Source: Pseudomonas nabeulensis
GTDB taxonomy: Bacteria; Pseudomonadota; Gammaproteobacteria; Pseudomonadales; Pseudomonadaceae
Direction of reading: 5' to 3'
Length of the DNA: 35,606 nucleotides
NCBI RefSeq assembly: GCF_004682045.1
Contig: NZ_QUZT01000069.1
Location: 1 to 35,606, forward strand
Each line of letters starts with the position of its first letter. Position 1 is the stretch's first letter. The position numbers and the translations under genes were made by a program. Shown one piece after another: positions 1 through 8,535 of the stretch. Below the pieces are notes generated by a model, which was not told where the DNA came from, searched no databases, and saw only the letters and a list, made by a program, of their open reading frames with translations.

Positions 1-28
1 AGCGCGGGGCAAGCCCGCTCACTACAAC
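1..28. repeat. REP-type repeat, cut by the window edge
   Basis: The first 28 bases match, with the same orientation, the repeat at about 20824-20851, and match the inverted copy at 20674-20700 with one base change. The core holds the arms GCGGGC and GCCCGC typical of Pseudomonas REP hairpins. The repeat also contains the TAG stop codon of the neighbouring minus-strand gene (bases 22-24). Any partner copy would lie outside the window. Confidence 0.75.
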
Positions 29-501
29 CCAAGATCAGACAGGCCAGGGTGATCGTCCGGGCGGCGTCCCAACGGCCAGTGGTACTTACGTTCGCTTTCC
101 TTGATCGGCAAGTCATTGATGCAAGCAAATCGCTTGGCCATCAGGCCATTGTCATCGAACTCCCAGTTCTCGTTGCCGTAGGACCGAAACCAGTTACCCG
201 AGTCGTCGTGCCACTCATAGGCGTAACGCACAGCGATACGGTTATCGGTAAATGCCCACAATTCCTTGATCAGCCGGTAGTCCAGTTCCTTGGCCCATTT
301 GCGGGTGAGAAAGGCCTTGGCTTGCTCGCGGTCGTGCACGAATTCGGCACGGTTACGCCATTGGGTATCCAGGGTGTAGGCCAGGGATACACGCTGCGGA
401 TCGCGGGAGTTCCAGCCGTCTTCAGCCAGGCGCACTTTTTCCAAGGCGGTTTCACGGGTGAAGGGGGGCAAGGGCGGACGAGGCTCTACGGTGGAAGACA
501 T
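22..501 (-). CDS. NTF2-like fold protein, DUF1348-type
   Basis: A 159-residue protein with no signal peptide or membrane segment. The sequence is rich in Trp, Tyr and charged residues, with blocks such as WNSRDP, WRNRAEFVH and WAFTDNRIAVRYAYEWHD that I associate with the DUF1348 branch of the NTF2/SnoaL-like superfamily (small alpha+beta barrels, some enzymes, many unknown). The ATG at 501 is chosen because GAGGAG lies about nine bases upstream; an in-frame start at 516 would pass through that ribosome site. The last codons TTG-TAG fall in a REP repeat. It diverges from pssA with a gap of about 110 bases. No specific substrate can be inferred; a cytoplasmic role is likely. Family call fairly sure, function unknown. 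Confidence 0.8.
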   Translation of the reverse strand: MSSTVEPRPPLPPFTRETALEKVRLAEDGWNSRDPQRVSLAYTLDTQWRNRAEFVHDREQAKAFLTRKWAKELDYRLIKELWAFTDNRIAVRYAYEWHDDSGNWFRSYGNENWEFDDNGLMAKRFACINDLPIKESERKYHWPLGRRPDDHPGLSDLGL

Positions 502-614
502 TTCACGGCTCCTCAAGGCGACAGGGAGTGCACAGTCTATCCCTGGTAGCGAGACCTGAGCACCCCCATGGTGTAAGCTCGGGGCCTCTTCGGATTCGAC
601 CCTTTGCGAGCCTT

Positions 615-1958
615 ATGCCGTCGTTCTTCAAACGCTCCCTGTTGCCTAAACTGCGTGGTTTTCCGCTGACTCCCGACGCTATCGAAGTGCTGTCCGGCGC
701 CGATGCGTATCGCCGTTGCCTGCTGGAGAAAATCCCCCAGGCCACCCGGCGCATTTACATCGTCGCGCTGTATTTGCAGCAGGACGAAGCGGGCCAGGAG
801 ATCTACGACGCCCTGCATGCCGCCAAGGCCGTACGGCCGGAGTTGGATATCGTTGTGATGGTCGACTGGCTGCGCGCCCAGCGTGGCCTGATCGGCGCCG
901 GCAAGCAGCCAGGCAACAGTGCCTGGTATCAGGCCATGACCCAAGCCCATGCCAGCGAAGTGCCGGTGTACGGCGTGCCGGTACAGACCCGCGAACTGTT
1001 CGGCGTGCTGCACCTCAAGGGCTTTGTGATCGATGATACGGTGCTGTACAGCGGCGCCAGCCTGAACAACGTGTACCTGCACAAATTCGACAAATACCGT
1101 TTTGACCGTTACCACCTGATCCACAGCAAGCCGTTGGCTGATTCCATGCAACACCTGGTGGAACACGGCCTGGTCGCGTCGAAAGCCGTGCACCGCCTGG
1201 ATTTGCCTAACCCGCCGACCACCCGCAGCCTGCGCAACGACATTGGCGACCTGCGTAGCCGCTTGAAGCACGCCGCCTACGACACCACCGCAGGCCAGTT
1301 GCCCAATGGCCATCTTTCGGTCAGCCCTTTGCTTGGTGTGGGCAAGAACAACCCGTTGAGCCGGGTGATCCTGGAACTGATCGCCAGCGCCCAGCACCAA
1401 CTGACCATCTGCACCCCGTATTTCAACCTGCCGCTGCCCGTGACGCGCGAGATCAATCGCGCCCTGGCGCGTGGTGTGAAGATCGACATCATCGTCGGTG
1501 ACAAAACCGCCAACGACTTCTACATCCCGCCCAGCGAGCCCTTCAAGGTCATCGCAGCACTGCCGTATCTGTACGAAATCAGCCTGCGCCGGTTTGCCAA
1601 ACGCCACCAGTCGATGATCGACAGTGGCCAGTTGAACCTGCACCTGTGGCGCGATGGTGATAACAGCTACCACCTCAAGGGGATGTGGGTCGATCAGCGC
1701 TACACCTTGCTCACCGGTAATAACCTCAACCCACGGGCGTTCCGTCTCGACCTGGAAAACGCCTTGCTGATCGACGACCCCCAGGGCCAATGGCTAGAGC
1801 CGCGGCGCACCGAGCTGACCGACATTTTCCAACACTCCACCCGGATCGAGCGCTACCAGGATCTGCAGAGCCTGGTGGACTACCCGGCGGCTGTCGGCAA
1901 GTTCCTGCGCCGGGTCAGCCGTGTGAGAATCGAGCGGTTGTTGTACAGAATTCTCTGA
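615..1958 (+). CDS. pssA: CDP-diacylglycerol--serine O-phosphatidyltransferase (PLD-type)
   Basis: 447 residues, close to the 451 of E. coli PssA. It joins CDP-diacylglycerol and L-serine to give phosphatidylserine, the precursor of phosphatidylethanolamine, at the cytoplasmic face of the membrane. Two phospholipase-D HKD motifs are visible: H133-L-K135 followed by a D and a GASLNN stretch, and H353-L-K355 followed by VDQRYTLLTGNNLNPR. The two motifs, the lack of membrane spans and the length fit the peripheral, PLD-like type rather than the integral CDP-alcohol transferase type. The ATG at 615 (protein begins MPSFFKRSLLPK) matches the family start better than the upstream frame extension at 528; the ribosome site (GCGAG) is weak. 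It is a housekeeping gene next to an accessory toxin-like gene. Confidence 0.93.
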   Translation: MPSFFKRSLLPKLRGFPLTPDAIEVLSGADAYRRCLLEKIPQATRRIYIVALYLQQDEAGQEIYDALHAAKAVRPELDIVVMVDWLRAQRGLIGAGKQPGNSAWYQAMTQAHASEVPVYGVPVQTRELFGVLHLKGFVIDDTVLYSGASLNNVYLHKFDKYRFDRYHLIHSKPLADSMQHLVEHGLVASKAVHRLDLPNPPTTRSLRNDIGDLRSRLKHAAYDTTAGQLPNGHLSVSPLLGVGKNNPLSRVILELIASAQHQLTICTPYFNLPLPVTREINRALARGVKIDIIVGDKTANDFYIPPSEPFKVIAALPYLYEISLRRFAKRHQSMIDSGQLNLHLWRDGDNSYHLKGMWVDQRYTLLTGNNLNPRAFRLDLENALLIDDPQGQWLEPRRTELTDIFQHSTRIERYQDLQSLVDYPAAVGKFLRRVSRVRIERLLYRIL

Positions 1959-2005
1959 ACCTGCGATTTTTTCGATGCGTAGGGGCGGCGTTTAAGACTC
2001 CGCTT

Positions 2006-2022
2006 ACAGGTCGCCGACCTGT
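2006..2022. other. Perfect hairpin between pssA and the toxin-like gene
   Basis: Arms ACAGGTC and GACCTGT pair perfectly around a three-base loop. It lies 48 bases after the pssA stop and 80 bases before the next start. No T-run follows, so it is a poor Rho-independent terminator; it could be a Rho-type 3' end of pssA, a leader hairpin, or an operator. Confidence 0.35.
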
Positions 2023-2101
2023 CCTCTGTCTACATTGGCTCCCTGCCGCACAGGGAGGCGTGGCGCGTTTCGTATGGAGCCAGCCCGCACGAGGACATCC
2101 C

Positions 2102-5100
2102 ATGCCGTCGATTTCTGCTTATATCCGCCCCTCAGTCTCGCCTGTATTTTCGCAACTGCCGGTAGCGGCAGCGCCTTCCTCAGTGGTCCAGCCCGACCGT
2201 ACCAAGCGTTCTGCGCGAGACGCCGAACCTGTGGTCCCCGGTCCGACATGGACACTGCTCGAATCTCCAATCGACCCGATCAATACAGCAAAAGACGATG
2301 CGACCCTGGCTGTGCGCGTGGCGACGGCTTCGGCAAATGGCCAGGAGAGTGTGATCGTCCCCGCGTTCAGTAGCCTGGGAGACGTTCTGGATATTTACCG
2401 ACAGTTGCTCGACCAACCCCAAACCCGCGCCTGGTTTGCCAGCAAGGGGCTTGAGACCGACACCCTGACCCTGCACAAGGACGCTGTGAAAGGCTTTGTC
2501 ATCCGCGACGGAGTGCGTACTGCCGTGACGTTCAGCACCACGGACGGCAGCGGCTGGTGGGAAGCTTCGATCAAGCTGCGGGCGATCCGCAACCTGTTGG
2601 ATCCGGATGACAAGGGGGGGCCTTGCGTCAATAGCGGTGCTCAACGGATCCCCTTGCACATGGTGTCCCATGCCTACGGCCTTGATGCCCCGGGCACCGG
2701 GCGTGTCGTCCAGGACGGCCTGGCGCCGGCGTTCGTGTTGGCGCTTGACGCTGTCAAACGCGAGATCGGTGAGCTGGATGAGCGGGCGTACCTGGCAACA
2801 TTTTTGGAAGAACACGTGCAGGGCTTGGCAGATGATCACCCTACGGATTGGTCCAGGCAGCCAACGGAGCTGTCGGCGGCATCTGCCCAGGGTATCGGCC
2901 GGCAGGCGCCCTACGATGTCCGGCAGTTGCTTGAGCACAAGGGCCTGGGTTCTGCATCCACCGCCGGGGAGACACGCAATGTCATTCAATGGTTGCGCAT
3001 TTCTTTGCCGCCAGCGCCACAGTTCGGTGCCCAGGAGCTGCGGGCCGTTGCGTCGCTGGCCGACGCGGGCGGGGCAAGCTCCGGAAACGTTGCGGGTTTC
3101 GAGCTTTATCAGCCGGCGCATATGGGGCGTACCTTGAGCGAGGTGCGCCGTGATCTGGAGCGACATTTGTGTGAAGAAAAGGGCTTGGAGCCCACGCTCG
3201 CGGTGCAGGTGGCACACGTTGGCCTGGCCCAGGCGGCTCCGGAGTTCCTGGTGCGTGACGTGCCTGACGCCGTGGCAGTCGGTACACCCGCCTGGGTGGA
3301 GTTACGCCTGGGCTGCGCGGTGGCCAAGGCCGTGGCGCCGGGGACGTCGAGAGCGATGAATGAGCAGCAGGTCTGTGCGCTGACCACCCTTGCCCCGATT
3401 TCGGAGGATCAGCGTACATTGATGCAGGTCTACGGGCTCGATGCCCTGCTTGATTGGGCGGTGCTCAATGGGGTAGTTCCTGCCAGGTCCCAGGGGCAGT
3501 ACACCCGCGAACACATCCAAAAGGCCTCGCTCGCGTTTACCCGGCAACGGACCCTGGCTACCCGCGCTTTTAATACCACCAGCACTGCGTTGCCGACGCG
3601 AAGGGCAATGGCCGTACGAGAATTGCTTAAGGTGTTTAGCCACTTGAGCATCAGTCAATTGGAGAGCACCACGCTACAGCTTGCCGATGCCGACGAACGC
3701 AGAAACCTGCGGGCGTCGGAGCCGCGTACGCGCACGCTGATCGAAACCTATATGAGTGGCGACCTGGTGCCCGGCAAGTGGGCACTGACCCGTGAAAGCC
3801 CCAGCCGGGCTCAGCCCGCCCGCACACCGTTTCAGTTTCAGGATAACCCGTCGGTTCCTGCTTCGGAGCGGGAAGCATTGGATGCCTTCATTCGGCGTCT
3901 GCCGCCGCTGGATGGCCTGCTGGAAAAAGCCGTTGCCACTCATCATCGTAAACAGCAAATGGCGTTTGTCACCAAACTCAAGCTGATGTTTGCCAGGTTG
4001 CCCCTGGCCGATCGTCAACGTATCGAGCTGGGGGCCGTGGATCTGTTTACGCTGCGCAAGACAACCGGCAAACAGCAGGTCTGGGAGTCGGACGAAAATC
4101 GAGCGGCGGTGACCGGGCGTCAAGGCACATTGATGCGTATCCTCCACGATCAGTCAGTGACGTATTACGAGGTGCTTAACAGCGGCAAGATCATCCGGCA
4201 TGACGATCCGCAGGTCACCACAGCCCTGGACAGGGTGGTGCGCGATCAGAGTCACCTGGGACAGTACAAACTGCTGGGCGAAAAATACATTCGCCGTGGC
4301 CACGCGGTGCCGCTGGATTTCGCCGCTTACGCGCGCGGCAGCGCCCCGGTCGCGGGCGTGACTTCAGAAGACGTCATCATCGAACGGCTCGGGCGCCCGC
4401 TTGCGGCAGGCACACTCCCTGAACAACAGACGTTGGCCTCATTCGTACCCGACAGCTTCCAGTCGGATCGCGTGGAGTTCATCGCGTGCGAGATCGCGGA
4501 AAACAACTTCTATGAAAGCCGGGACGACATGCTCAAACGGGCGAGGGAGCAGTTACCTGTAGAGAAAAGCCGTGAGGCGGACGCGCGGGATATCAGCCTG
4601 TTGCTATCGCTGGTGCCGTTTGTGGGCGCTTATCAGGACTTTGCCGACGGCAATATCGGCAAGGGCCTGCAAAGCCTGGCACTCGACGCGGGTGGGCTGT
4701 TGATTGGCGCTGGGGGCCAGGCGCGTTCGTTGATTCGTGCAGCCAATCGGTTGGCACGGGGAAGCTTGCGGCCCACGCTGGGCAGGTACAACCCGGTGGT
4801 GCAGCCGAGGACGCCCAGGCTCGCGTGGTCATGGGTGGAGCCTAAGGCGCGTTTCAGCGATGCCGCCTTTGACTTGGCGAAGCAGACCGCCCTGTTTTTC
4901 AACGCCGTCTTCAACCCGGTGGACGGTTATCCACGGCTGATCAGCGCAGCGTCCAAGGGCTTGGCCAAGTTCCCAAGCGTACTGGGGACGGCTCACGGGG
5001 GGGTGGGTAAAACCCTGCCTCACTTGATCGCAGTGGAGGAAAAAATGAGATGTTACTTCCTGGTGGGCACCGGCCTGGTTGATCCAACCAAGCCACCCGT

Positions 5101-5116
5101 GATGCAACAGCAGTGA
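2102..5116 (+). CDS. Large dermonecrotic-toxin-like protein, effector domain not recognised
   Basis: 1004 residues. I do not recognise a catalytic motif. From about residue 676 onward it resembles the conserved part of large Pseudomonas proteins annotated as dermonecrotic-toxin-domain (DUF6543-like): a segment LMRILHDQSVTYYE near 676-690, then a hydrophobic glycine-rich stretch (LLLSLVPFVGAYQDF, then DAGGLLIGAGG) at about 832-875, probably a membrane-active or hairpin region. No N-terminal signal peptide is visible. ATG at 2102 is chosen because GAGG precedes it by about eight bases; the frame is open back to 1790 but overlaps pssA. The C-terminus ends soon after MRCYFLVG, where related proteins as I remember them continue, so the effector part may be missing. 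A cytotoxic or secreted role is inference from family resemblance only. Confidence 0.6.
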   Translation: MPSISAYIRPSVSPVFSQLPVAAAPSSVVQPDRTKRSARDAEPVVPGPTWTLLESPIDPINTAKDDATLAVRVATASANGQESVIVPAFSSLGDVLDIYRQLLDQPQTRAWFASKGLETDTLTLHKDAVKGFVIRDGVRTAVTFSTTDGSGWWEASIKLRAIRNLLDPDDKGGPCVNSGAQRIPLHMVSHAYGLDAPGTGRVVQDGLAPAFVLALDAVKREIGELDERAYLATFLEEHVQGLADDHPTDWSRQPTELSAASAQGIGRQAPYDVRQLLEHKGLGSASTAGETRNVIQWLRISLPPAPQFGAQELRAVASLADAGGASSGNVAGFELYQPAHMGRTLSEVRRDLERHLCEEKGLEPTLAVQVAHVGLAQAAPEFLVRDVPDAVAVGTPAWVELRLGCAVAKAVAPGTSRAMNEQQVCALTTLAPISEDQRTLMQVYGLDALLDWAVLNGVVPARSQGQYTREHIQKASLAFTRQRTLATRAFNTTSTALPTRRAMAVRELLKVFSHLSISQLESTTLQLADADERRNLRASEPRTRTLIETYMSGDLVPGKWALTRESPSRAQPARTPFQFQDNPSVPASEREALDAFIRRLPPLDGLLEKAVATHHRKQQMAFVTKLKLMFARLPLADRQRIELGAVDLFTLRKTTGKQQVWESDENRAAVTGRQGTLMRILHDQSVTYYEVLNSGKIIRHDDPQVTTALDRVVRDQSHLGQYKLLGEKYIRRGHAVPLDFAAYARGSAPVAGVTSEDVIIERLGRPLAAGTLPEQQTLASFVPDSFQSDRVEFIACEIAENNFYESRDDMLKRAREQLPVEKSREADARDISLLLSLVPFVGAYQDFADGNIGKGLQSLALDAGGLLIGAGGQARSLIRAANRLARGSLRPTLGRYNPVVQPRTPRLAWSWVEPKARFSDAAFDLAKQTALFFNAVFNPVDGYPRLISAASKGLAKFPSVLGTAHGGVGKTLPHLIAVEEKMRCYFLVGTGLVDPTKPPVMQQQ

Positions 5117-5122
5117 TACAGA

Positions 5123-5149
5123 GCCGTTCATCTGCCAAGGATGAACGGC
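5123..5149. terminator. Hairpin between convergent toxin-like and imelysin genes
   Basis: A perfect ten-base inverted repeat, GCCGTTCATC and GATGAACGGC, around a seven-base loop, in the 43-base gap between two convergent genes. It starts seven bases after the plus-strand stop. There is no T-run on either side, so strength is uncertain; placement suggests a bidirectional transcription end. Confidence 0.6.
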
Positions 5150-5159
5150 CCTCGATGCA

Positions 5160-5978
5160 TCAGTTCAGGCCCAACTTGCCACGCAGGGTGGACAAGTCCT
5201 CAGCCAGGGTATTGACCGGACCCACCAAGGCCTTGCGGTCGTTTTCCTTGACCTTGTCGTAGGTCTCGAAACCGCCGTCCTTGGTCTTGTACTTGGCCAG
5301 GATCTTGTCCACGGTGGCGAAGTTCTTGTCGACCTTGGCCAGGAAGGCCTTGTCTTGCTTCTCGATCTGGCCACGGAACAGGTCGACGATTTTCTTCGCG
5401 CCGTCGATGTTGCCCTGGAAGTCGTACAGGTCGGTGTGGCTGTAACGGTCTTCTTCACCGGAGATCTTGGTGGCGGCGACTTCTTCCAGCAGGGCAGCGG
5501 CGCCACCCACGACCTTCTCAGGCGGGAACGTCAGGCCGTCGACGCGGGTCTTGAGGTCGTTGACGTCAGCGTTGAGTTTAGCGGTCAGGGCTTCCAGGCC
5601 TTTGGTGGTGTTCTGCGAGAACAGCGCGTATTCGAGGCGGTGGAAACCGGTGAAGTCTTCGGCGGTCACGCCTTTTTCATGGTCGTCGACACGGGAGTCG
5701 ATGGAAGCGTCGAGGTCGCTGAACAGCTCAGCGATAGGCTCGATGGACTCATAGTGCACGCGTGTCGGCGCATAAAGCTTCTTGGCGGTGGCCAGGTCGC
5801 CTTTGTTGATGGCGTCGGTGAAGGCTTTGGTCTGGGTGACCAGTTCGCCGATTTCTTCGGTAACGTAGATCTTGTAGTCCGACACCGGGCCAACCAGGTC
5901 CAGCGGCGCGGTAGCGGCGAACGCAGCCAGCGGTGAAAGGGTCAGCAACAACGACAACGCGATAGACGACTTTTTCAT
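5160..5978 (-). CDS. Imelysin-type (M75) periplasmic iron-uptake protein, EfeO/EfeM-like
   Basis: 272 residues with a clear signal peptide (MKKSSIALSLLLTLSPLAAFA, cut near residue 21), so periplasmic. It is an all-helical imelysin domain with the family's HxxE metal motif at H113-R-L-E116 and a GEEDRYSHTDLYDF block. It lacks the cupredoxin domain of full EfeO, which makes it the short EfeM-like form. It is the last gene of the efe operon, 25 bases after efeB, and is a second imelysin alongside the longer EfeO at 7323. Members bind and deliver iron for EfeU; a haem-related role has also been proposed for the family. ATG at 5978 is preferred over the 6041 frame extension because the signal peptide begins there and GGAG lies upstream. 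Confidence 0.88.
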   Translation of the reverse strand: MKKSSIALSLLLTLSPLAAFAATAPLDLVGPVSDYKIYVTEEIGELVTQTKAFTDAINKGDLATAKKLYAPTRVHYESIEPIAELFSDLDASIDSRVDDHEKGVTAEDFTGFHRLEYALFSQNTTKGLEALTAKLNADVNDLKTRVDGLTFPPEKVVGGAAALLEEVAATKISGEEDRYSHTDLYDFQGNIDGAKKIVDLFRGQIEKQDKAFLAKVDKNFATVDKILAKYKTKDGGFETYDKVKENDRKALVGPVNTLAEDLSTLRGKLGLN

Positions 5979-6003
5979 AGGAAATGGCGCTCCGGGGTTT
6001 GTT

Positions 6004-7308
6004 TTAGGTGTTGGCAGTGGTTTGAGGATGCGTTGCAGCAAGCAGCGTGCGCCCGATGAAATCCTTGGGCCCGGTGACCCCCGGCAAGGTGAAGAAGTAC
6101 CCGCCGCCGACCGGCTTGAGGTATTCCTCCAAGGGCTCGCCGTTGAGCCGGGTTTGCACGCTGATAAAGCCTTTCTCCAGGTCAGCCTGGTAGCAGATGA
6201 ACAGCAGGCCCATGTCCAGCTGACCGTTTTTATTGACGCCGTTGGAGTAGTTGAACGGCCGACGCAGGATCAGGTTGGCCTGAGACTGCGGGGTACGCGG
6301 GTTGGCCAGGCGGATATGGGCATCGAGCTTGGTGACCTTGCCTTCCGGGTCCTTGCTGTAGTCGGGGACCTGGGATTCTTGCCGGCCGTCCATAGGCGCG
6401 CCGGTGGTCTTGACGCGGCCGATGATGCTTTCCTGCTCTTGCAGCGGGGTACGGTCCCAGCGCTCGACGAAGTTGCGGATGATGCGCACGGCCTGGTAGC
6501 TGCCGTTGGCGGCCCAGGCGGGTTCGTCGCTGCCAGGTTGCACCCACACAATCTGGTCCATGGCTTTGTTGTCGTTGGAGTTCGGGTTGGCCGAACCGTC
6601 ACGAAAACCGAGGAAGTTACGCGCACTCTGCGCCGGTTCGCCGGGCTTGCTCGGTGCCTGGGGCGGCACGCTGCCTTCCTGTTTCCAACGCACCAGCAGC
6701 AGGTCGGGCAGGTTCTTCACGATGTCGCGCAGGGCGTGGATGTTGGTGTCCGGCGTGTTGGAACTGAATTGCAGGCTCAGGTCGCCGTGGCATTGCGCCG
6801 GTTCCAGCGCATCGTTGGGAAAGCCGACCATGCGGCTCAGGCGCTTGGGCTTGGCTTTTTCCAGGCCGAAACGCTCATCGAACAATGACTCGCCGACGGA
6901 CACGGTGATGGTCAGGTTGTCCGGCGTCACCACCGGGCCGAGGATGCCGGAATCGGTGGGCGGCAGTTTCGGGTCCACTTGCGGCACGGTGCCGCCGGTC
7001 ATCAGGAAGGCGATGCGTTCGTTCAAGGTACGGAACAGACGCTCCAGGTCTTCACGGTCGCTGGCCAATACATCGAAAGCCACCAGCATGCCGCAGGCCG
7101 GGCGAGGGGTGACGATGCCGCTCTGGTGCTTACCGAAGAAGTCATGATGGTCCTGGGTCTTGTCACTGCGCGGTGCGGTGGTGACTTGCTCGGCGGCGGC
7201 CGCCATGGCCGGGCAGCTGAGGCTGCTGCCGGCAATTGCCGCGCCGGTGGCCGCCATGCCTAAAAGGACACGGCGACGTTGCAGGTTGGTGGTATCTGAA
7301 TCACTCAT
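6004..7308 (-). CDS. efeB: Deferrochelatase/peroxidase EfeB (DyP-type, Tat-exported)
   Basis: 434 residues. The N-terminus carries a twin-arginine signal (RRRVLLG at residues 11-17, then a hydrophobic stretch ending PAMAAAA), so the folded haem protein is exported to the periplasm. The DyP-family motif GFRDGSANPN is present, with a downstream DAHIRLANPRTP block that holds the likely proximal haem histidine. EfeB oxidises Fe(II) for uptake by EfeU and has been reported to release iron from haem. Start choice: the ATG at 7308 gives the usual MSDSDT N-terminus; a GTG at 7326 overlaps the efeO stop as GTGA and could be used by translational coupling, adding six residues. Third gene of the efe operon. 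Confidence 0.93.
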   Translation of the reverse strand: MSDSDTTNLQRRRVLLGMAATGAAIAGSSLSCPAMAAAAEQVTTAPRSDKTQDHHDFFGKHQSGIVTPRPACGMLVAFDVLASDREDLERLFRTLNERIAFLMTGGTVPQVDPKLPPTDSGILGPVVTPDNLTITVSVGESLFDERFGLEKAKPKRLSRMVGFPNDALEPAQCHGDLSLQFSSNTPDTNIHALRDIVKNLPDLLLVRWKQEGSVPPQAPSKPGEPAQSARNFLGFRDGSANPNSNDNKAMDQIVWVQPGSDEPAWAANGSYQAVRIIRNFVERWDRTPLQEQESIIGRVKTTGAPMDGRQESQVPDYSKDPEGKVTKLDAHIRLANPRTPQSQANLILRRPFNYSNGVNKNGQLDMGLLFICYQADLEKGFISVQTRLNGEPLEEYLKPVGGGYFFTLPGVTGPKDFIGRTLLAATHPQTTANT

Positions 7309-7322
7309 GTGTGCGGTCGTCT

Positions 7323-8525
7323 TCACTGCAGGCCGGAAAGGCCAAGGGCGGGGTCGATTCCATCGAGTGCTGCGGCCAGAGCCTTGGCCTTGTCGGCGAT
7401 CTGCTTGCGCTGATCGGCGGTCACGCTGTCGTAGCGGCTGTAGTGGCCGTCGACTTTCAAACCATTCAACTGCGTATCGAAGTCAGCCAGTGCACGGTCG
7501 ATTTTCGGCAGCAGTTCAGCGGCGGACTTGGTCAGCAGCGGGCGCATCAGGTCGACAACTTTGTGGGCGGCCTCCAGGTTGGCGGCGAAACCGTTCAGGT
7601 CGATGTGGCTGTAGCGTTCTTCCTCACCGCTGGCGGCACGCACATCGGCCAGGCTGTTGAGGTTGCGCACCACGATGCTGACCAACTGCTCTGGCGGCAG
7701 GGACTGAGCCAGCAGTTGTTGCTTGAGCGTGGTGACGTCGGTCACCAGGCGCTGGGCAATCGGCGCCAGGCCGTCGAGATTGCGCTGTTGGAACAGGCTG
7801 TATTCAAGACGGTGGAAGCCGCTGAATGCCGGATCCTGCTCGCGTTTTTCAAAGTAGTCGGCGCGGGCGTTGATGGCGTTGTCCAGCTCAGCCAGGCGTT
7901 GCGCGGCGGGTGCGAGGCGTTGGTAGGCCTCACGGGCCGGCACATACAGCGCCTGGGCCTGGGCGAGGTCGCCGGCATCGATGGCGTGTTGCAGGGCGGT
8001 GGCGGCCTTGACCAATGCGCTGCCTTGGCTACTCAGATAGACGCGGAACTCCGACAGCGGGCCGATAAACGCCACCATCGACGGCTTGGCCTTGGCCTGG
8101 GCGTCAGACTCGGCGGTCGGCGTGACATGCAAGGTGCCGCGGGGGTTGCTCAGCAGGCCGCAGGTGATCGCATAGTCGCCGGGCAACAGGTTGGCGTTGA
8201 TCACTTGGCTCAGGCCTGGGGCAATATTTTCGCGTTCTTCGACCACCAATACGCCGTCGAGGATTTCCCACTCCACGGCCCGGTCGGAGCGGTTGATGAT
8301 CCGAAAACTGGCGCGCCCGGCGGGGACGGTCAGTGCATTCGGTTCGCAGGCATGGCCATGGATGGTCACGGCGATTTCATTGTGATTGGTCTGGCGTTTG
8401 CTCGCGGCCAATTGCGAGGCGTAATAAAACAGGCCACCGGCGGCGATCATCACGACCACCGAGCCCGCCACTGCCCAGCGCAGGGCGCGGGGTGGCGAAG
8501 CCGGTTGAGGGGTTGGGTTGGACAA
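7323..8525 (-). CDS. efeO: Iron uptake protein EfeO (cupredoxin plus imelysin)
   Basis: 400 residues. A single hydrophobic segment at about 17-36 (WAVAGSVVVMIAAGGLFYYA) with no obvious cleavage site suggests a membrane-anchored periplasmic protein. Residues about 45-135 form a cupredoxin-like domain with Cys60 (HACEP) and Cys122 (ITCGLLSNP). Residues about 150-400 are an imelysin domain with the HxxE motif H238-R-L-E241. The two-domain layout is that of full EfeO, the periplasmic partner that passes ferric iron to EfeU. The start is TTG at 8525, supported by AAGGA eight bases upstream; no better ATG exists. It follows efeU by 10 bases and abuts efeB. Confidence 0.93.
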   Translation of the reverse strand: MSNPTPQPASPPRALRWAVAGSVVVMIAAGGLFYYASQLAASKRQTNHNEIAVTIHGHACEPNALTVPAGRASFRIINRSDRAVEWEILDGVLVVEERENIAPGLSQVINANLLPGDYAITCGLLSNPRGTLHVTPTAESDAQAKAKPSMVAFIGPLSEFRVYLSSQGSALVKAATALQHAIDAGDLAQAQALYVPAREAYQRLAPAAQRLAELDNAINARADYFEKREQDPAFSGFHRLEYSLFQQRNLDGLAPIAQRLVTDVTTLKQQLLAQSLPPEQLVSIVVRNLNSLADVRAASGEEERYSHIDLNGFAANLEAAHKVVDLMRPLLTKSAAELLPKIDRALADFDTQLNGLKVDGHYSRYDSVTADQRKQIADKAKALAAALDGIDPALGLSGLQ

Positions 8526-8535
8526 GGGACGGTCC

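Noticed and set aside
537..1790. A 417-codon minus-strand frame opposite pssA
   Set aside because: Antisense shadow of a well-supported PLD-type gene; composition is Val/Gln/His-rich and no family features are seen.
2180..3217. A 345-codon minus-strand frame opposite the first toxin-like gene
   Set aside because: No ribosome site or domain; it lies fully opposite a long frame with a good start and family resemblance.
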